Shown here one piece after another: positions 11,971 through 21,894 of a stretch of DNA of 64,000 nucleotides (the stretch's first letter is position 1; every line of letters starts with the position of its first letter). The notes below the pieces were generated by a model that saw nothing but the letters and a program-made list of their open reading frames with translations, did no database searches and was not told the origin of the DNA. Source of the stretch: Coenobita brevimanus (taxonomy: Eukaryota > Arthropoda > Malacostraca > Decapoda > Coenobitidae); NCBI GenBank assembly GCA_032717465.1, contig CM064663.1, positions 14,324,989 to 14,388,988 on the forward strand. Reading direction: 5' to 3'. Made by a program: the position numbers and the translations under genes.

Positions 11971-13730
11971 TAACCCCTAAACCCCGGGGTTGTTTTTGCT
12001 TGACTTGCTCGTCTCACTGGCATATTCACGCTCCGACGGACTCTCTAAAAATATTTGCCAAAAATCAGTTATTAGTACTAGAATTTTAAAATTAAATATG
12101 CATATGGCACATACCTTCATCTTTCTCCGGGGATGTTTATTGTGCCTTCGTTGAGTACCGTAGGTCTTGTGTTGACCTCTAAAGTTAGGTAACGAAGTCT
12201 CCACTTTACACTTCCCGACAACCCGTACTATGATTACCACAGCCTGAAATTATCACTAGAAACACTATTCTATGATTCTCAAATAGTTTTGAATCCATAC
12301 TCCAAAAAAAAAAAAAACACTGTGAAAGCAATGAAAATTATGAGCGCGTATGACCTTGCCAGTTGCGATCGTTCGCCGCTGTTGTTGTCATTTATTACTC
12401 ACAGAAACACTCACACTTTATATTTCTATTACTATATAACACTTATATATATCTACAGTCTTTATCCATAAGTTTCCTTCAGTAATAGTAGTTTATTATC
12501 ATTGTAGGCATTCAATTTCTCTTTCAGTAAAACACGTGGCATTCACTTTCTCGTTCTGTATACTAGCGTTGAGAGTGAATCTGTCACTTTCACTTTCATA
12601 ACTCATAGTATTCATACATGCTAGAGTGAAACTTTCACTTTCATCACTCCTAGTATATACTGTATACTCGTATTCTTATATTACTACTCATTTACATTTC
12701 TATTTACATTCTCTATTTTATTTACATTATTTACATTTCTATTTTATTTACACTGCGTTATGCACTGTCACTTGCAGTAACTTATAAAACTATTTTCCAC
12801 TGTTCACTTATATTTACATTCATTGTTTTCACTTGCTGTTTACACATTATTTACAATTCCACTTGCACTGTTTTACTCACCAGACAGATCGTAGTCACTC
12901 TCTATAATTTTCATTGACAAATTAGCCAGTTCACATTCCACAGCAGTCACTTAGCCCTTTACCCCTTTCCACACGAGGTTTTAGTAGGGGGTAGAGGGCA
13001 CAGGGCCCTTTGCATGGGGCTAAAAAGTGGTGGAATTGAACAGGTGCGAATCCGACGTGCTTTCACATTGAAAGACGACAGTAAACTAAATACAGTGTGG
13101 TGGCCTGCCTAGGGGGAGTGCAATGCTGCCAATGTCAGCGTGGTGACAGCTGCTAATATACATGCTATGAAATGATTGACAGGAAATCTAGACAATACAT
13201 AATAAATTAGGTAGTTCCAAGTGAACGTAAATATCACTTAGGCTTCTCCCTTCCTTTCTTATATATATTTTTATTACGAGAACAGATTATACAGCATATT
13301 TAAAGGGGAAATAAACAGCGAAAATTAGCAAACGAGTGCACGTGAGGTGTTGTCAGGTGATAATTAGCCAATTCCAGGTGTATGGCACTATCAATTACCT
13401 TATTTTTTTGTATATATTATTTGGTATAAGAATAGGGCATAGGGCTTATTTCAATGGATGAAATCAGTGGAAAATTACAGGGAATATTTACTTCGCATAG
13501 CACGGCCAGGCAGGTGAGAGGAGAGGGTAATGGAGGGGAGGTAGGGAGGGGAGTCAAGAACTGTGAGAAATGGCTAAATTGCCAACAATGGGTGGGAGTA
13601 CAGATGAGATTAGGACTGCTGACCAGTGTTGGACATTGGCAGTACTGATAGATGATACAAGCCACGCCCCGCAGTATGATCCTTTGCTCCCAAGCGTCAT
13701 GAAAGTGACGCCCTGCGGTGAAGGGGTTAA
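11970..13730. mobile_element. TTAA-flanked DNA element nested in the Jockey-like LINE
   Basis: The segment is bounded by TTAA at 11970-11973 and 13727-13730. The left end is TTAACCCCTAAACC, and the right end reverse-complemented is TTAACCCCTTCACC, so there is a short terminal inverted repeat TTAACCCCT. The LINE coding frame stops at one side (...CSNAVRNKERAY, 13730 onward) and resumes at the other (RYRSQPTPESHLLY, before 11970), which shows that this is an insertion. TTAA duplication points to the piggyBac superfamily. The only frame inside is 12240-11977 (-), 87 codons with RRKMKVCAIC, weakly like a piggyBac C-terminal Cys motif. The remaining ~1.5 kb is A/T-rich with 'tttacatt' reiterations near 12690-12850 and no gene. 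Confidence 0.75.
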
Positions 13731-14050
13731 TAGGCCCTCTCCTTGTTGCGGACAGCATTAGAACAAGCGTGATTAAACCAAGGCTTTCCTGCATTAGTCA
13801 AAGGACATGAGAAAGGAATGTATGCTTCCATGGCCGAAAGAATAACCTCCATAATGCGCAAGGCACACACAGATGGCTCCCGTCCATGGAAGCAATAATC
13901 ATTCCAGGTAAAATCAAAGAAGTACTGCCTGAGGGCCTCCCAATCTGCAGTTCCAAAGTGCCACAGACAAAGTTTCTTTAGAGCGTCCCCTGGCCGTACT
14001 GGAGCGATAGGACAGGTTAAGGTGATAAGGTTGTGATCAGAGGAGCCCAA
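13731..14050 (-). pseudogene. Jockey-like LINE: endonuclease end and linker
   Basis: An open frame of 107 codons on the minus strand begins with GSSDHNLITLTCPI, the last active-site block of the LINE endonuclease. It continues through the linker (GKPWFNHACSNAVRNKERAY) to the TTAA insertion at 13730. The linker resumes beyond the insertion before 11970. Nothing 5' of SDH is present, consistent with the 5' truncation typical of target-primed reverse transcription. Confidence 0.8.
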
Positions 14051-14063
14051 CAGAGTGAAAAGA

Positions 14064-16131
14064 TTAACAGTTCTTGTCTGGTACTTGCAAGCAGTACTGC
14101 ATCATCAGCATACAACAAATTTGAGATATTCCATCCATCAACATTCATTACCAGCAGCATCCCTCTCTCCAGTACTCGTGTTTTTTCCTCTCTCATCACC
14201 CCATCCATAAATAAATATATACTGAACAACCATGGGGACATCGCATATCCTTGTCGCACGCCCTCGCCGATCGTGAACCATTCACTTAGATGTCCATTAA
14301 CCCTTACACATGCTTCACTACCATAATAAAAACTCTTGACAGCACCTACCAGCTAATCATTTACGCCATTCATGCACATATCTTTCCACAATCCCTCTTT
14401 GTCTTCTTTGTTGTATGCCTTTTCCATATCCATGAATGCCATGAACACCTAATGGTCCCTCTCACAAGCATTCTCTGCTATCTGTCTCACTGTAAATACT
14501 TGATCCACACATCCCCTGCAACTCCTAAAACCACCTTGTTCATAACTCGCTAGGACTGCTGATATCTCTCTTACTTTCTCTATAATAATTCTTCCATATA
14601 CCTTCCCTACCACACTCAATAAACTTATGCCACGATAATTCTTGCACTCAGTTCGTTCACCTTTATTTTTGTACAGGGGTGCAATTACAGCCTTTTTCCA
14701 TTCTGCAGGCACAGTTTCAATCATCCATGCCTCTTACATATCTCCAACAAGCACTTAATTCCACTCTCTCCACTACACTTAAGCGTCTCTGCATAAACCT
14801 CATCAACCCCAGCTGCTTTCCAATTTTTCAGTCACTTCACACCTGTGCGACTGTCATGTCTCCTGGCACTGCATTTCTTCTCTGCACACCCCCAAAATCA
14901 ATCATGTTTACAGCCACTCTGCTCTCTCTATTCCCATTCATCAGGATTTCAAAATATTCTTTCCATCTTGTCCTTACTTCATCTCCATGGGTTAATAATC
15001 TACCACCTGCATCCTTCAGACCATCACATTTCTTTCCACTTTCACTTCTACATTTTCGCACCTTTTTCCAGAATAACTTCCTATTTTCAGAGTACTTTGT
15101 ATTCATTTTTCTTCCCACATCATATTTACCTCCTTATTTTTCCTCTTCACTAATCTCTTTACATGCTTCTTGCTCTCAATATACTCAGTTCTTATTTCAA
15201 CTGAACCCCTATCCTTTAACACTTTAGCCACTTCTTCCTCTTTTCCTCCACCGCTCTCTTAATCTCATCATCCCACCATGCTGTACCTTTCTTCTTTGTT
15301 GTTACTCTTGCCACATCAAGCACCACTTTAGCATTCCTAACTAAGTAATCCCTATATGCATCCCACAGGCTGCCCAGATCCATTTCATTCCACTTCATTG
15401 ATTCTAACTCCTCCTCTACTTTGGTCCTGTAATCATCTGTCATTTCTTTGATTTTTAGCTTCTCAACTTTCTGTCTTTCTCCCTGACTGCTCCTCTCTCT
15501 CCTGATCCACCTCACTCCTCTCAGCCTGATCCCTCATGCCACGCTCATATGATCAGACAGAGCTCCACATCATACTCTCATGGCCCCCGTATCAGCAATC
15601 ATTCCCATCATTGATCTCTCTATGAGCACGTAAGCAATCAGGCTTCTTTCAATACGATTCCCATTTCCTCTATACCATGTATATTTATGTGCTTTTTTGT
15701 GTTTGAAATATGTGGTACTAATGTACAACCTCCACTCCTGAAACATATCCTTTAGTCTCTTCCAATTATCATTTCCTCCTGATACTCCATAACGAACCAT
15801 AATATCATCCTCATGACCAGTGCTTACTCTTCCATTCATATCCCCCATTATGATCACTTTATAGCTCCTGGGCATTTCTTCCACTACTTCATCCAGCTCA
15901 ACACCAGACCAGAACCGGTCTTTCTCTCTCTCTCACTCCTGTTCTCACACGGTGCAAACACTACAATCACCGCCACTTACACTTTGTCAGACTTGAACTT
16001 GACATACAGGTACCATACACCTCAACCTGACACATTTTTAGTCACTCAGTCCACTCTGCCACACCTCATTCATCAACAAATCAACTCCTTCCTTAAATCT
16101 TCCTCACCCATTGATTCCCAATCTTACACAT
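14064..16131 (-). pseudogene. RTE-like LINE family II, copy 1: endonuclease and RT part
   Basis: The minus-strand order is endonuclease (GDMNGRVSTGHEDD near 15840; HKYTWYRGNGNRIERS near 15680), a linker (WDDEIKRAVEEKRKKW near 15240; NTKYSENRKLFWKKVRK near 15090), and RT. RT blocks seen are VPAEWKKAVIAPLYKNKGE near 14700, EQGGFRSCRGCVDQVFTVRQ near 14530 and NLLYADDAVLLAST near 14100. Frameshifts split it into at least six pieces. The YADD box is intact. The 5' end stops near 16131, about 90 bases short of the endonuclease start seen in copy 2, and abuts (GA)n and (TA)n tracts. Confidence 0.87.
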
Positions 16132-16154
16132 TTCATATATGAATATATAAATAG

Positions 16155-16194
16155 AGAAAGAGAGAGAGAGAGAGAGAGAGTGTGAGAGACATAC

Positions 16195-16285
<91 letters not shown>
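16155..16285. repeat. (GA)n then (TA)n microsatellites
   Basis: GA repeats at about 16155-16181 are followed by (TA)n at 16197-16285. The TA tract touches the 3' terminus of the minus-strand short element at 16286 and so probably represents its expanded tail. Confidence 0.95.
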
Positions 16286-16287
<2 letters not shown>

Positions 16288-16638
16288 CCACACACCATAA
16301 TCCCGTAAGGGGTGGCCAATTGACTTTCAGTTATTTGTTTTGCGGGGAGGGGCACTAACCCTCCACCAACCCACTTCTTGACAAGTAGGCAGCACGTATG
16401 GTTTGGTTATATGGTTACCACCCAGCGTTGTAAATGACTTCTTGCCTTACAGGAAATCATTTGGCTTGTCACTCAATGTAAAGCCACCTGTAAAGGAAAG
16501 AAAGGCAATAAGAAGTGAGGGAAACATGGGAAAAATAGGCAGAGAGGAGGGCAGGCACAGAAAAAGAATGATAAAGGCTAAGGAAGAAGCAAGCAGCACT
16601 ACATGAAGTGAGTGGATGATGGTCGCCACCACCTCCCA
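16286..16638 (-). mobile_element. LINE-derived short element, copy 1
   Basis: A ~355-bp non-coding unit that matches 19247-19598 in inverted orientation nearly end to end. Read on the minus strand, its 3' end (GGCCACCCCTTACGGGATTA then TGGTGTGTGGCA) matches the 3' end of family III LINEs (GGCCACCCTTTGCGGGATTA at 21930-21900). An internal segment with GGGTTGG, AGTGCCCCTYCCCG and AAAACAAATAACT resembles the 5' leader of the full-size family III LINE at 34760-34805. It is flanked by (TA)n on both sides. It reads as an internally deleted LINE derivative or a SINE that uses the LINE's 3' end. Confidence 0.75.

Positions 16639-16695
<57 letters not shown>
16639..16695. repeat. (TA)n microsatellite
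   Basis: About 28 TA units lie between the 5' end of the short element at 16286-16638 and the 115-bp repeat at 16692. TA frames here translate as Tyr-Ile runs and are not genes. Confidence 0.97.
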
Positions 16696-17384
<689 letters not shown>

Positions 17385-17545
17385 AGTGATGGTACAGTAA
17401 TCACGTGAACCATGCCCAAGGCCATGGTAAATATAGGCTGTTTTTCCCTGATAATACCCCCTTCCTTACCTCAATCACCGCTGGTGGTGGGTGGGTTGAT
17501 TGCGCCACCAGCTGTACTCACCACCACGTGACTTTATGTGGTCTC

Positions 17546-17558
17546 ATATATATATATA

Positions 17559-17616
<58 letters not shown>
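17546..17616. repeat. (TA)n microsatellite, tail of tRNA-SINE
   Basis: About 35 TA units with one TC interruption. It abuts the 3' end of the tRNA-derived SINE on the minus strand. The 150 bases before it (17380-17545) hold no recognisable feature. Confidence 0.95.
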
Positions 17617-17618
<2 letters not shown>

Positions 17619-17935
17619 GTGTCCAACTCTGGTCATTGGCTTCACAGCCTGCTATCAAGGCCCAGCAGTCCTCCTACATACCATATACCACTTCGGCGCT
17701 AACACCTACCGTCCATATTGAATACATGCTAGGGCTGTCTCATACAGGACTGGTGTATTGGTATCAGCGGGGATATTTTTACGACATGTCGGCAGGTCTT
17801 CTGGTAGATCACTAAAGCCTGATTTAATGAAATTCAAATCCTTAAACTGTTCCCTGCCCCAGCCGGGATTCGAACCTGGGTCCGGTGGGACTGCAGGCCA
17901 CCTCTCTACCGATTGAGCCACCGCCTCCTCCATTG
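17617..17935 (-). mobile_element. tRNA-derived SINE
   Basis: On the minus strand a tRNA-like head begins near 17930. It has an A box TGGCTCAATCGGTAG (17920-17906) and an exact B box GGTTCGAATCC (17876-17866), the two internal RNA polymerase III promoter elements. The anticodon-arm region folds as GGTGG/CCACC around CTGCAGT, giving a GCA anticodon position (tRNA-Cys-like). The acceptor stem does not pair properly. The head is followed by about 240 bases of unrelated body and then (TA)n at 17616-17546. Head, body and simple-repeat tail make a SINE rather than a functional tRNA gene. Confidence 0.8.
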
Positions 17936-18057
17936 CCAGATGCGCGCGAACATGTACTAGACGATGATGTGTGTTTCATTCAATTCTGCAAGATTCGAAA
18001 TTTCAGCCAAATCGTCGCTTGGCGCCCGGTACCTACAGAAGCATGGTCTCTCTCCAC

Positions 18058-18103
18058 GGGTTAAAGATTTATGCGAGACTCGATCGAAAGCCTTTGAGAT
18101 ATG
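18058..18103 (-). repeat. 46-bp fragment of Jockey-like LINE
   Basis: The words 'aaagatttatgc', 'agactcgatcgaaagcct' and 'ttgagat' match 11142-11180 inside the Jockey-like RT, at the AFDRVWH catalytic block, with one or two differences. It is bordered on the right by (TA)n 18103-18141. A fragment this short cannot be a normal LINE insertion end; it may be a template-switch or repair patch. Confidence 0.7.
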
Positions 18104-18109
18104 TATATA

Positions 18110-18141
<32 letters not shown>

Positions 18142-18146
<5 letters not shown>

Positions 18147-19165
18147 AGGCTGCTTCCCCCAAGGAAAGGGAGGTAGCCGAGACAGGACAACATACTCCCA
18201 ATTTACTCATCCACTCAAGCGCATTCATTCGCATCTTAGCCCCAAAGGGGAGAAGGGACAGATCCTCACCGCACCACACTGCACGAGGGTCAACTGCGTA
18301 GTGCAATCAGTGACATTCGCAGCCTGGCCCGACAGCAGAGCTGGTTTACCCCTGCCACATCATAAGAGACCCATCCCCTTACCCGCACCTGACATGATTA
18401 GCTCGTCAGATTACATGCAGGAGAATATCCCCTTAGGGCTGCGTCATCATTTATTCATTCGCAGTTTCTCTCCATTTATTTCTCTCACGCACAGCCACTC
18501 TTTCTTGCTCAACAGACATCCCCCTCACATCCAATGCTCTTTTCACACTGTCCATCCATCCTATTCGTGGTCTCCCTCTCAGCCTTACACCTCTCACATC
18601 AGATCTAGTTATCTTTTTCACCAATCGCTCATTATCCATTCTCTCCATATGCCCAAACCATCGCAACACCCTCTGCTCGATCAGCCATCTCATGAACAAC
18701 TCGAGTTGTCCTTCGCACTTCATTATTTCTCACTCGATCCATACGCGTCACTCCACACATACTCCTCAGACACCTCATCTCCTTTACATTCAAACTTTTC
18801 CTCTCTGCTACACCCATATTCCATGTTTCAGCCCCATATAACGCAGGCGGTACCAAAACACCATCATACAGCCTCCTCTTTACATCCATTCTAAGCGAAC
18901 GACATCTAAACACTTTTTTCATTCCTTCCAGCACCTTCTCTACTTCATTCTAAACTTCACTTCTGCATCTATTCTTCCATCCACAGCAACATGTGACCCT
19001 AAATACTTAAGATACTCTGCCTCCTTAAGAAACTCACCATTCAAAACTAAAATTCATCCTCCTACAATCTACTGACCTCCTACACTTCATCATTTTACTC
19101 GTATTCTCATTTACTTTCAAATTCCTCCTTTCACACACCCTTATAGGCTCCTCTACCAACTGTCT

Positions 19166-19168
<3 letters not shown>
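18142..19168 (-). pseudogene. RTE-like LINE family IV, copy 1 (3' part)
   Basis: Minus-strand pieces encode the region after RT: VEGMKKVFRCRSLRMDVKRRLY, LYGAETWNMGVAERKSLNV, MRCLRSMCGVTRMDRVRNNEV, then WFGHMERMDNERLVKKITR and RLRGRPRIGWMDSVKRALD. The 3' untranslated end is 'ggctgcttcccccaaggaaa', shared with 62833-62852. Relative to copy 2 it has a frameshift near 18680 and is 5'-truncated at 19168 where (TA)n begins. Tracts of TA flank it on both sides (18103-18141; 19168-19240). Confidence 0.83.

Positions 19169-19240
<72 letters not shown>
19169..19240. repeat. (TA)n microsatellite
   Basis: About 36 TA units join the truncated 5' end of the family IV LINE to the 5' end of the short element at 19247. 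Confidence 0.97.
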
Positions 19241-19243
<3 letters not shown>

Positions 19244-19246
19244 TGA

Positions 19247-19598
19247 GGTGGTGGCGACCATCATCCACTCACTTCATGTAGTGCTGCCTGCTTCTTCCTT
19301 AGCCTTTATCATTCTTTTTCTGTACCTGCCCTCCTCTCTGCCTATTTTTCCCATGTTTCCTGTCACTTCTTATTGCCTTTCTTTCCTTTACAGGTGGCTT
19401 TACATTGAGTGACAAGCCAAATGGTTTCCTGTAAGGCAAGAAGTCATTTACAACGCTGGGTGGTAACCATATAACCAAACCATACGTGCTGCCTACTTGT
19501 CAACAAGTGGGTTGGTGGAGGATTAGTGCCCCTTCCCGCAAAACAAATAACTGAAAGTCAAATGGCCACCCCTTACGGGATTATGGTGTGTGGCAATA
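19247..19598 (+). mobile_element. LINE-derived short element, copy 2 (inverted)
   Basis: This is the inverted partner of 16286-16638, about 2.6 kb away. It begins 'gaggtggtggcgaccatcat' and ends 'cgggattatggtgtgtggca' followed by 'atatagatagatagaca'. The (GATA)n tail is the same kind of tail as on family III LINEs (39876-39890). No frame is open through it. A degenerate third copy lies at 48155-48290. Confidence 0.78.
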
Positions 19599-19621
19599 TA
19601 GATAGATAGACAGATAGATAG

Positions 19622-19702
<81 letters not shown>
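19599..19702. repeat. (GATA)n/(TA)n/(CA)n compound microsatellite
   Basis: GATA units after the short element's 3' end run into TA repeats with 'ataatatatattat' interruptions and finish with a CA run at about 19690-19702. Confidence 0.95.
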
Positions 19703-19706
<4 letters not shown>

Positions 19707-19739
19707 AAGAAAAAGGGAAAAGCGAGAAGGAAAAACTGA

Positions 19740-21676
19740 ATGTCAGATGAAACATGGAATGCAATTCAGAAAAGAAAAGAGGCGAAGTTAAGAAGTGAAG
19801 AACAACATGTTGTTGGCCAGGTAGTTGAAGTACTTAGAGCAAAGTATTGGAGTTTACATTCTGAAGTAAAAAGACTCGTTAGACGTGATAAGAGGAGGCT
19901 ATATGATGAAAAGGCGACAGAGACAGAAATTAAATTAAGTAAAAATGACGGTCAGAGCACAAGAGCAGCGTATCAGGCCATAAAGGAGTTAACCGGAACT
20001 GAAAAGAGAAGGAAGGAAATACCTGTACGAGATGGAAATGGTAATTTGATGACTAAAGATTTGGATATAAAAGGAAGGTGGAAAGAGCACTTTGAATCTG
20101 TTCTAAATATACCAATCCCAGCTGAAGAGGACATTTTACCAGCCGATAGAGATTTGCAGATAGAAACAGGGGATATAACTTTGGAAGAGGTTGCAAAATT
20201 TATAAAGGAGTTAAAGAATTTTAAGGTCCCAGGAGAAGATGGAATATTCCCTGAAATGCTTAGGGTGGAAAATGACGAGTTGATGAATGTGCTTTTGAAA
20301 CTTTTTTATTTGGCTTGGGATAATGGTGGAATTCCAGAAGAGTGGAAAAATGGAGTGATTATAAAAATACCAAAAAAGGGAGTTTTAAGTGTGTGTGGCA
20401 ATTAGAGGGGGATAACTTTGACACCTGTAGTTGCAAAAGTCTTTTCCAAAATCTTGTTGAACAGAATAGAGCCAGTAATTGATTAAATATTAAGAGAAGA
20501 ACAAGCGGGATTTAGAAAGGGTCGAGGTTGTAATGATCAGATTTTTATTGTAAGGCATCTAATGTAACAAGCTAATGAGATGAAAATGCCACTTAGTATG
20601 TGTTTTGTGGATTTTGAAAAGGCGTTTGATAGTGTTTCACGTGGAGCTATGTTGAAAATTATGAGATTCTATGGTATACTAGAAAGTTTGTAAATATTAT
20701 TAGACGCCTGCATGAAGGTACTTTTTGTAAGGTAACGGTGGATGGTTCTTTGAGTGATCCATTTCAAGTTAGGTCAGGAGTGATTCAAGGAGGAGTTCTT
20801 TCGCCATTGCTCTTTGTTTGGGTTATGGATTATGTTATGAAAAAGGTTGTAAGGAGAACAGGTGCAGGAATTAACTGGAAAGAAAATAATAAACTGATGG
20901 ATTTGGACTATGCTGATGATATTGTACTGATTTGCGGAAGTATTTACGAGATGCAGAGGGTGCTTGATTGTCTGGTGGAGGGGGAGAAAGAGTGGGATTG
21001 GTAATAAATTGTGGAAAGACTGAAATTATTATTATGAACGTGGAGAACCAAATCGATTGTGTAATTGGGAATAAAGTGGTGAAGAATGTAGAAAACTTTA
21101 AATATCTGGGAATGATTGTATCATCTAATGGATCATTAAACAATGAAACTGAGGAGGGGATTAGACAGGCTTGGCGAGCTGTTGGAATGTTGGAATCTGT
21201 TTGGAATAATAATATGCTTTCGGTACATACTAAAGTGAAAATTTACAAGTCCATGGTTAGACCAATTTTAATATACGGGCATGAGTCATGGTACAGTACA
21301 ATTGCAACAGATCAGAAAGTATTAGGATTTGAGAATAAAATACTGAGAAGGATTCTTGGGGTAAAGTGGCAAGACAGAGTTACAAATGCAAGAGTAAGGG
21401 ATATTACGAGAGTGGAACCAGTTAATTAATATGTGAGACTGTCTCGCTGGAAGTGGCTGGGGCACATATACAGAAAAGAAGGTAGTTTAATACAGGATAT
21501 GCTAGAGTGGACTGCTAGAGGAAGAAGAGGTAGAGGTAGGTCGAGGGAAACCTGCTTGAGGACAATGAAAAAAGAAGCAGGAAAGGAGTGTTGGTGGGAC
21601 CTGAAGGAGATGGCAAGAGACAAATATTGATGGAGAGAGTTCATTGAGGCCCTATCCCGTGGGGTGCCACAGGAAA

Positions 21677-21678
<2 letters not shown>
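19740..21678 (+). pseudogene. RTE-like LINE family V (linker, RT, C-terminus)
   Basis: The plus strand encodes a basic linker (RRDKRRLYDEKATETEIKL; GRWKEHFESVLN near 20070) and then RT. RT blocks: NFKVPGEDGIFPEMLR; GGIPEEWKNGVIIKIPKKG; EEQAGFRKGRGCNDQIF near 20510; CFVDFEKAFDSV (first Asp) near 20610; SGVIQGGVLSPLLFVW near 20775; DYADDIVL near 20910. The region after RT includes NFKYLGMIVSSNGSLNNE, RRILGVKWQDRVTN and WLGHIYRKEGSL. Stops at 20403, 20484, 20567, 20691 and 21427 and a frameshift near 20990 inactivate it. The endonuclease is missing (5' truncation). The 3' end passes straight into (TA)n at 21679. Confidence 0.87.
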
Positions 21679-21757
<79 letters not shown>

Positions 21758-21894
21758 TAGATAGATATTTTTGGTCTAGTCGGGAAGAGGATCGTGGATA
21801 AATGATCCGTTGCTGGAACTGGCCCGTGAAGTAATTGGTTCTGGGATAATTAGGCCTAAATGCAAACGTCTATCTATCTATATATCTATCTATA
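21679..21894. repeat. (TA)n-(GATA)n / spacer / (TATC)n between two LINE tails
   Basis: (TA)n 21679-21754 and GATA units to 21766 form the tail of the plus-strand family V LINE. TATC units at about 21870-21893 form the tail of the minus-strand family III LINE. Between them lie about 105 unassigned bases. The two LINEs are thus tail to tail, and the simple repeats form an inverted pair. Confidence 0.85.

Larger units (their letters stand above)
9981..14063 (-). mobile_element. Jockey/I-like LINE inserted in family II LINE
   Basis: A minus-strand non-LTR element ends in a poly(A) (T-run at 9982-9991) and runs 5' to about 14063. It is 5'-truncated within the endonuclease: the first recognisable motif is GSSDHNLI (conserved SDH of the endonuclease active site) at about 14045. 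It was inserted inside the family II LINE: the phrase 'ctctgcaatagcc' before it and 'ttcttgtctggtacttgc' after it are adjacent in the uninterrupted copy at 40925-40965. It is itself interrupted by a TTAA element at 11970-13730. Confidence 0.88.

Noticed and set aside
17850..17935. Functional tRNA gene
   Set aside because: A and B boxes are good, but the acceptor stem does not pair and the sequence continues into a SINE body with a simple-repeat tail.
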